Shown: positions 33,670-37,915 of the stretch, piece after piece
Layout: the number at the start of each line of letters is the position of its first letter
Position numbering within the stretch: the first letter of the stretch is position 1
IMG/VR virus record: IMGVR_UViG_3300046740_000107
Span: 1-37,915 of that record
Length of the DNA: 37,915 nucleotides
DNA from: a virus
Reading direction: 5' to 3' (one strand)
Translations under genes and position numbers: made by a program
Notes under the pieces: generated by a model
Database searches by the model: none
What the model was told of the DNA's origin: nothing
What the model saw: only the letters and a program-made list of their open reading frames with translations

Positions 33670-35792
33670 TATTGCGGGGGAGGTTGAGCCGAGGGAACGG
33701 CTTCTTGGGGAACATTCTGACCGTCGTTGTGGGCGGCTACCATCTGCTGGTGCTGGTCAGCTTGGGCATCCAACATTTTCAGATTCGCGATGGTCTCGCC
33801 TACTTTGTCGAGAAAAGTTTTGACCTGCGCCAGTTCCGCCGGTTTGACGCCGTGCGAAAGGGCCTGCTGGTAATGTTCGTTGATGTGCGCCGCGAAAGCT
33901 TCGAGCGCCGTGGTCGGGTGTTCACCGGACTGAATGTGTGCGCCAAGCTGTTCAACAGCGGGCATCAAAATCTGCAAGTGAATCAGGTGGTTGTCCCGAG
34001 GCGAGACCGGCACCGGCTGGCCCGCAGTCAGCAACATGATTTCAATTTGCTGTAGCCGGTCCTGTTCCGCGTGTTCGGTCGGGTCGTTGTCCGGCAGCAA
34101 AAGCTTCTCAGCGAAATCGGCGGAGACCTTCGCGGTCAAATCCTCGACTTCGAGTTGGCGCTGATTGTAGAGCGGGTTGCCTTTCTTCTCCGCCGCGATG
34201 GACGCAATCAACTGCCGTTCATACGGCGTCAAATCCTTGATGGTCCCGGAAACGGGTTGCTTCGCGAGGGCGTTGATTTCCTCTTTGGTCATTTCCAACG
34301 CCAGTTGCTTCCGCGCTTCCTTGGCGTCATCTTCGTCGCACTCCGGGTCGCAGATGCGTTCCTGCATGGTCTGGAAAAGGTTCGTAGCCTGTTCCATGAA
34401 GCGAGTGATGCGAACGTCTTGGCCTTCTTCCTCGCGCTGCGCGAGCAGAGACCAAGCCTGCGGCGAGCGGAACGCTTCGCCTTCAACCTGCGGCACCGAG
34501 GTCGAGCCGATGAGTTGGTTTACAATCTGGCCGAAGTAGGCATCGAGTTTGATGAACCCCTCGACATTGCCGTCGATTTTCTGTTCGAGAACAGTCCACC
34601 CAGAGGGGACGATGATAGTCGAACCGACGACGGACATTCGGAAAGTGTGGATGCGCTTGATGTCGCCCTGCACGAGAGTCTTGCCGGACATGATGAGACG
34701 GTCAACGACTTCGTTGCGCGTCCGGTCAATCATTCCTGCCAGTTCATAAATATCTCGACCCACCCCTTTGCTGCCGTGTAGCGTGCCGTTTCCTTTTTGG
34801 AAGGAAAAGAATGATAGACAACTCTCAGTCGAATCGAATCGGTCGTCGCGGTGAAAAATCTCCTGCATTTCGGGTCCGGCCACTCGATAATGAGATACCT
34901 TGCCTGAGACTTCGCGAGCGAGCAGCGAGTAAACGACAATAACGCTTGCGCCAGCCATGTAAGACGCACCAATCGTAAGTTCTCGCAGGGCATTCTGATA
35001 CCAAGTCTCCAGAGTGCCGCCCACGTTAAGCCGGTCACGAATCTGGACCGGGGATGCACGGTTGATGGCGTCGCGACAGTTTGCGAGAGACCATCCGGCA
35101 TCTTTTGCGGCTTCGGGGTCTTCTTTGATTTGATTGAAAAGTTCATGGGGGAGGTAAACTTCTTTGAGAACAACTATCTGCGCCCACCGGACATCGGCCT
35201 TGGTTCCGTCCGCGACGAAGGATTCGTCCTGCTTGAAGTGCTTCGGAAACCAACTGTATTCGTCGAGCCAAGAACAGATGGTGTGTCCAAAAAGCGCATT
35301 GTCAAAAGCGATGTCTTCGATGAGAGTGCGGAAGCCTTTGCGAGCGCGGATGGTCTTGGTGATAATTTCACGGAAGCGTTCGGACTTCTGGGTTGCGTTC
35401 TGGAAAGTGTTGGGCAGCGAAGCGTTGGTGAAATACTTGAGCCCGTCGATGGCCGCGACGAAACGCGGAGCGACTTTCTCAATCATCGCCGGGAGAGGCT
35501 TGGTCGTGAAGTTCGAGCGCCAGCCGAAACCTTCGGCCTCCAGCTTGTAGGCGTCGTAGGGCCGTTCGGCGTTATACTTCGCGAGGATGCGCGAGGCGAC
35601 GATGGAACGGTTGCGGCCAGCCATCACCACAGTCTTGATGACATCGCGGGCCATGCCCACGTCTTGAATCGACTTCTGGGTCGGCTTGCCGGACTCCAGC
35701 CCAATCGCTGGTGATTGAATTACGGAGCCCAGATAGTTCTGGGGATACCCCGTGTTGTTCAAGCTGCTATAAGGGCCTCTGTCTTGAGCCAT
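33669..35792 (-). CDS. Portal protein (podovirus type)
   Basis: Start taken at ATG 35792 (MAQDRGPYSS); a TTG two codons earlier is less likely. The 707-aa protein is within the range of podoviral portals, follows terminase, and has typical features: an α/β body (RTLIEDIAFDNALFGHTIC), a long helical stem region (VDRLIMSGKTLVQGDIKRI), VPSGWTVLEQ, and a Gln/Ala/Glu-rich helical C-terminal crown (YERQLIASIAAEKKGN to AQPPPQ). Twelve copies would form the ring at the vertex for packaging and ejection. The stop overlaps the next start (TAATG). The protein family call is from context plus overall pattern. Confidence 0.8.
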   Translation of the reverse strand: MAQDRGPYSSLNNTGYPQNYLGSVIQSPAIGLESGKPTQKSIQDVGMARDVIKTVVMAGRNRSIVASRILAKYNAERPYDAYKLEAEGFGWRSNFTTKPLPAMIEKVAPRFVAAIDGLKYFTNASLPNTFQNATQKSERFREIITKTIRARKGFRTLIEDIAFDNALFGHTICSWLDEYSWFPKHFKQDESFVADGTKADVRWAQIVVLKEVYLPHELFNQIKEDPEAAKDAGWSLANCRDAINRASPVQIRDRLNVGGTLETWYQNALRELTIGASYMAGASVIVVYSLLAREVSGKVSHYRVAGPEMQEIFHRDDRFDSTESCLSFFSFQKGNGTLHGSKGVGRDIYELAGMIDRTRNEVVDRLIMSGKTLVQGDIKRIHTFRMSVVGSTIIVPSGWTVLEQKIDGNVEGFIKLDAYFGQIVNQLIGSTSVPQVEGEAFRSPQAWSLLAQREEEGQDVRITRFMEQATNLFQTMQERICDPECDEDDAKEARKQLALEMTKEEINALAKQPVSGTIKDLTPYERQLIASIAAEKKGNPLYNQRQLEVEDLTAKVSADFAEKLLLPDNDPTEHAEQDRLQQIEIMLLTAGQPVPVSPRDNHLIHLQILMPAVEQLGAHIQSGEHPTTALEAFAAHINEHYQQALSHGVKPAELAQVKTFLDKVGETIANLKMLDAQADQHQQMVAAHNDGQNVPQEAVPSAQPPPQ

Positions 35793-35794
35793 AC

Positions 35795-36040
35795 TCAACT
35801 AACAGTTACGCGCTTGGCCCAGATTCGCAACCAGCGTTTGTCCGGGCACTGTTCGGTGGTCAGCATGGTCTTGGCCTCCACCAGACAACCGCACCGGCGG
35901 CACTGGCCGTCCTGAAACTGAGGGCACGGCTTGCAGATGGTGTATCGGGTCGCTTCCTCGCGGGGAGTGCAAATGGTCCGGTATCCCCGGAGCCGCGCCC
36001 ACTTGAGCAGGACCATCGCCTTGATGAAAGTGAAAATCAT
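35795..36040 (-). CDS. Small Cys-rich, putative zinc-binding protein (81 aa)
   Basis: Cys at 24, 36, 39, 47, 50, 52 and 65 (ICKPCPQFQDGQCRRCGC) form CxxC-type pairs typical of a zinc ribbon. The first 16 residues are hydrophobic and basic. ATG overlaps the upstream stop (ATGA). Similar small Cys proteins occur near terminase and portal genes in phages; I recall no defined function. It could mediate DNA or protein contacts in packaging. Confidence 0.7.
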   Translation of the reverse strand: MIFTFIKAMVLLKWARLRGYRTICTPREEATRYTICKPCPQFQDGQCRRCGCLVEAKTMLTTEQCPDKRWLRIWAKRVTVS

Positions 36041-36309
36041 TCGCGGGTCTCCCGGAAACCTTGTTGGTGCAGCGCCTCCGCGATGAGGTTCCCCGTCAGT
36101 TCGACCGATTCTTCGGACAGGTCCGGGTGAAACTCGTGAAGCAGTTCATGGATGAGAACCTCCATCTTTAACTTGCCCTTGAGTCGGGCGTCGATGGCGA
36201 TTGTGCCGGGGACGGCGGGGCGGATTCCCTTCGGAGCCCTCCACTCGCCGAGTGTGTCCGGCGGCAATTTGCAGTATGAAATCTTTGGAATGATTACGCG
36301 TGCTGTCAT
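36037..36309 (-). CDS. Small HExxH putative metallopeptidase (90 aa)
   Basis: Start taken at ATG 36309, which overlaps the upstream stop (ATGA); earlier in-frame residues are probably not translated. MEVLIHELLHEFHPDLSEES contains HExxH (H54, E55, H58) with E66/E67 downstream as possible third ligands. This matches a small zincin-like family found near phage packaging genes. The zinc-protease role is inferred and the substrate is unknown; prohead processing or host targeting are both possible. It is much shorter than classic proteases, with no signal peptide. Confidence 0.65.
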   Translation of the reverse strand: MTARVIIPKISYCKLPPDTLGEWRAPKGIRPAVPGTIAIDARLKGKLKMEVLIHELLHEFHPDLSEESVELTGNLIAEALHQQGFRETRE

Positions 36310-36869
36310 AGTGTTCTCTTTCTCCAGCAATGTCCCGGCAGCGCCGGATTGTCGATGGTCGGTCGTTCGAGCCAGACCGCGACGGCGTTGTCTTCGCCGG
36401 TCTCCGCGCAGCCGTGAAGCCGAGCGTCCTGCCGCGTGCGTCCGAGAATCTCTTTACGCGCCTCGCCGAGCGCCTGCTTGCACGAGCCGCAGCCCTTTCC
36501 GATTTCGGTGTTCAGATGACAACCAGCACAGATAGTTGCGCGAGCGCGGGCGACTTCATCAGGAACACACGGAGACTCATGGTTCGCCGTCGCAAGCGCA
36601 AGCCACTGTAGAACCCGAGACTTGAGAGAAGCGCGTTTCGTTTGGTCTGCGCGGACGCCGTTGTCGTTACGACATAGGCCGGGGTCCCGCGAGCACGCTT
36701 GGTCAACCACTTCCTGTGTTGGGTCTCCCAACGGAATCCCTGCACGGCGTCGATAGTTCGCAACGCGTGAGGCGACTCCAGACCATGTCTGAGCCACAAT
36801 CTTTGTGCCGTCTGACTCTTTGAAAAAGTGTCCGCCTTTAGGATATACATTCGGGTTGAGAGTGTTCAA
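36306..36869 (-). CDS. Cys-rich protein adjoining terminase (187 aa)
   Basis: Starts at TTG 36869, overlapping the terminase stop as TTGA. The N-terminus (NPNVYPKGGHFFKESDGT) and SRVANYRRRAGIPLGDPTQEV are features I associate with a conserved phage family that ends in a Cys-rich zinc ribbon. C114 and C117 (ICAGCHLN) with C127 and C130 (GCGSC) form two CxxC pairs. More Cys lie at 59, 66, 101, 153 and 180. No catalytic residues. Possibly a packaging-linked nucleic-acid or protein-binding factor; function unknown. Confidence 0.65.
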   Translation of the reverse strand: MNTLNPNVYPKGGHFFKESDGTKIVAQTWSGVASRVANYRRRAGIPLGDPTQEVVDQACSRDPGLCRNDNGVRADQTKRASLKSRVLQWLALATANHESPCVPDEVARARATICAGCHLNTEIGKGCGSCKQALGEARKEILGRTRQDARLHGCAETGEDNAVAVWLERPTIDNPALPGHCWRKRTL

Positions 36870-37915
36870 AACAGTTCCCCCATTTCAGTCGGCAGTTTCA
36901 TTGACTCATCGAGATAGTCGTGCCGGTTACTTTCATCGATGCGTGCGCCGCCCGGATAGCGGGCCTCCATCCAAGAGTCGTCCAAGTCTCCCGGAACGTC
37001 CACGTTGTCGCCGCGCATTGAGAGGATGAGCCCGGAGCCTTTGCGTGCGGCGTGAACCAAAAGTGTGAGAGAGTCAGCGTCGTTGGGGGAACTGAATCCG
37101 CGACTCATGTAGTCTCGCTTCGATTCGACCTTGGTCTTGCCGCCAGCGGATTTGAAATTGCGCTGCGTTAGCTGCGGCGCAAGCTTCGCCAAGTCCATCG
37201 CCGGTGACAGGAGAAAATATCCAAACTCGCCCCAAGCGCGAAGCGCGAACCACAACTCGGTGGTCATCCGGTCGTATTGTTCTTTGCACGTCTTGGTGTC
37301 TTCCGACATCATCTTCGACTCGGACGCGGACTCCGAATAGTTCAGGTCGTGAATCAACTGGGACCACTCCCACTTAATCAGGTCCGCCGTGCCCGCGCCG
37401 TGGCCCGTCCGGTCGCACGCGTAGAAGTCGCCCTTGATGCCCGCCTTGCGGTTGAGCGAAATGATGGCCTCCTTCATCACGATGGTATCGCCCTTCGGCA
37501 ATACAAACTGCTGAGTCGCCAGAAGCCCCCATCGAGGAATAACTTGGCCTGCGCGGTCTTTGAACATGACGGTCCGGCCTGCGGGGAATTCGATGGACGG
37601 AGGAAACTTGATGCCGGTCGCCCGCCCGAAAAGGCCGAGCGTGTGGACCGCTTCATCGCCGCCGTCGAGAGCCAAGTCAGTAGCAGCAACAGGTGTGGGG
37701 TCTTCATACCAAATATATTCGCCTTTCCACTTGGGAAACATTCCCGAGGGAATCACTGTGGCCTCGATGCCTGTGGCCGGATACATTCCCCGCCCCATCG
37801 TCTGGTAGCCGGGGGAGTTGCGTCCGCCCGCGTTCAGGGCAATCGCTTCGAGACCTGCCCGAGTCTGGAGACCCGGAAAACGTATGCGCCCCTCAAGGAC
37901 GTTCTCGGACCGTTC
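36866..37915 (-). CDS. terL: Terminase large subunit, C-terminal nuclease part (5' end outside window)
   Basis: The frame is open through the right edge, so the ATPase half lies outside the window; 349 residues are visible. A conserved region (ALNAGGRNSPGYQTMGRGMY) precedes the nuclease. Counting from the Met at 37798, candidate metal-binding acids are D41 (TDLALDGGDEAVH), D129 (FYACDRTGHGAG) and D240/D242 (SSPNDADSLT), the three-acid layout of RNase H-fold terminase nucleases. It cuts concatemers during DNA packaging. The stop overlaps the next start. This is the most upstream late gene visible, so the operon promoter must lie outside the window. Confidence 0.9.
   Translation of the reverse strand, partial: ERSENVLEGRIRFPGLQTRAGLEAIALNAGGRNSPGYQTMGRGMYPATGIEATVIPSGMFPKWKGEYIWYEDPTPVAATDLALDGGDEAVHTLGLFGRATGIKFPPSIEFPAGRTVMFKDRAGQVIPRWGLLATQQFVLPKGDTIVMKEAIISLNRKAGIKGDFYACDRTGHGAGTADLIKWEWSQLIHDLNYSESASESKMMSEDTKTCKEQYDRMTTELWFALRAWGEFGYFLLSPAMDLAKLAPQLTQRNFKSAGGKTKVESKRDYMSRGFSSPNDADSLTLLVHAARKGSGLILSMRGDNVDVPGDLDDSWMEARYPGGARIDESNRHDYLDESMKLPTEMGELF

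Overview
This window is part of the genome of a tailed double-stranded DNA bacteriophage with a short, podovirus-type tail. The evidence is a terminase–portal–scaffold–major capsid series, a tail adaptor and nozzle pair, several large internal-virion-type proteins and a set of fibre proteins. No tape measure, sheath or tube genes are present. The DNA is GC-rich (about 58–60 % by eye). A predicted lipoprotein in the putative lysis pair points to a Gram-negative host. I cannot name the host, and I see no integrase or repressor in the window.

Layout. Positions 1–3110 are read on the + strand: a sigma-70 region 4-like protein (5' end outside the window), a RuvC-fold resolvase, an unknown protein, a Myb-like/metallophosphoesterase fusion and two small proteins. 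This looks like the end of the early or replication region. It collides tail to tail at about 3.05–3.11 kb with a leftward block that fills the rest of the window. Read from the right in transcription order, that block contains terminase large subunit (C-terminal part), a Cys-rich protein, a small HExxH protein, a second Cys-rich protein, portal, a small protein and scaffold. Then come three glycosyltransferase-like proteins interleaved with GDP-L-fucose synthase, followed by major capsid protein and a hairpin terminator. Beyond the terminator are a holin-like/lipoprotein pair, two paralogous fibres, a small Cys protein, a collagen-like fibre, a small conserved protein, adaptor, nozzle, a 51-aa protein, a collar-like protein, a GNAT acetyltransferase and three internal-virion-type proteins. 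The block ends with a 2747-residue polyvalent protein, a 53-aa protein, a 228-aa protein and GDP-mannose 4,6-dehydratase. Neighbouring genes mostly overlap by ATGA or TAATG, so this is a very compact late operon.

How the parts fit. gmd and the fucose synthase together make GDP-L-fucose from GDP-mannose. The three glycosyltransferase-like genes sit in an overlapping chain with the synthase between scaffold and capsid, so I infer glycosylation of virion proteins or of the host surface late in infection. The giant protein joins a zincin motif, a class I methyltransferase, two GNAT-like segments, an ADP-ribosyltransferase and a C-terminal domain that may be DNA-glycosylase-like. Several junctions are marked by a recurring Phe-Glu-Pro linker. 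It is a strong candidate for a protein carried in the capsid and injected to disarm the host. Three small genes (43, 51 and 53 aa) were found by reading the gaps.

Two signals above the gene level stand out. GATC appears to be missing from the whole window while GAATTC is common, and a near-identical 18–19-nt leader lies directly in front of four late genes.
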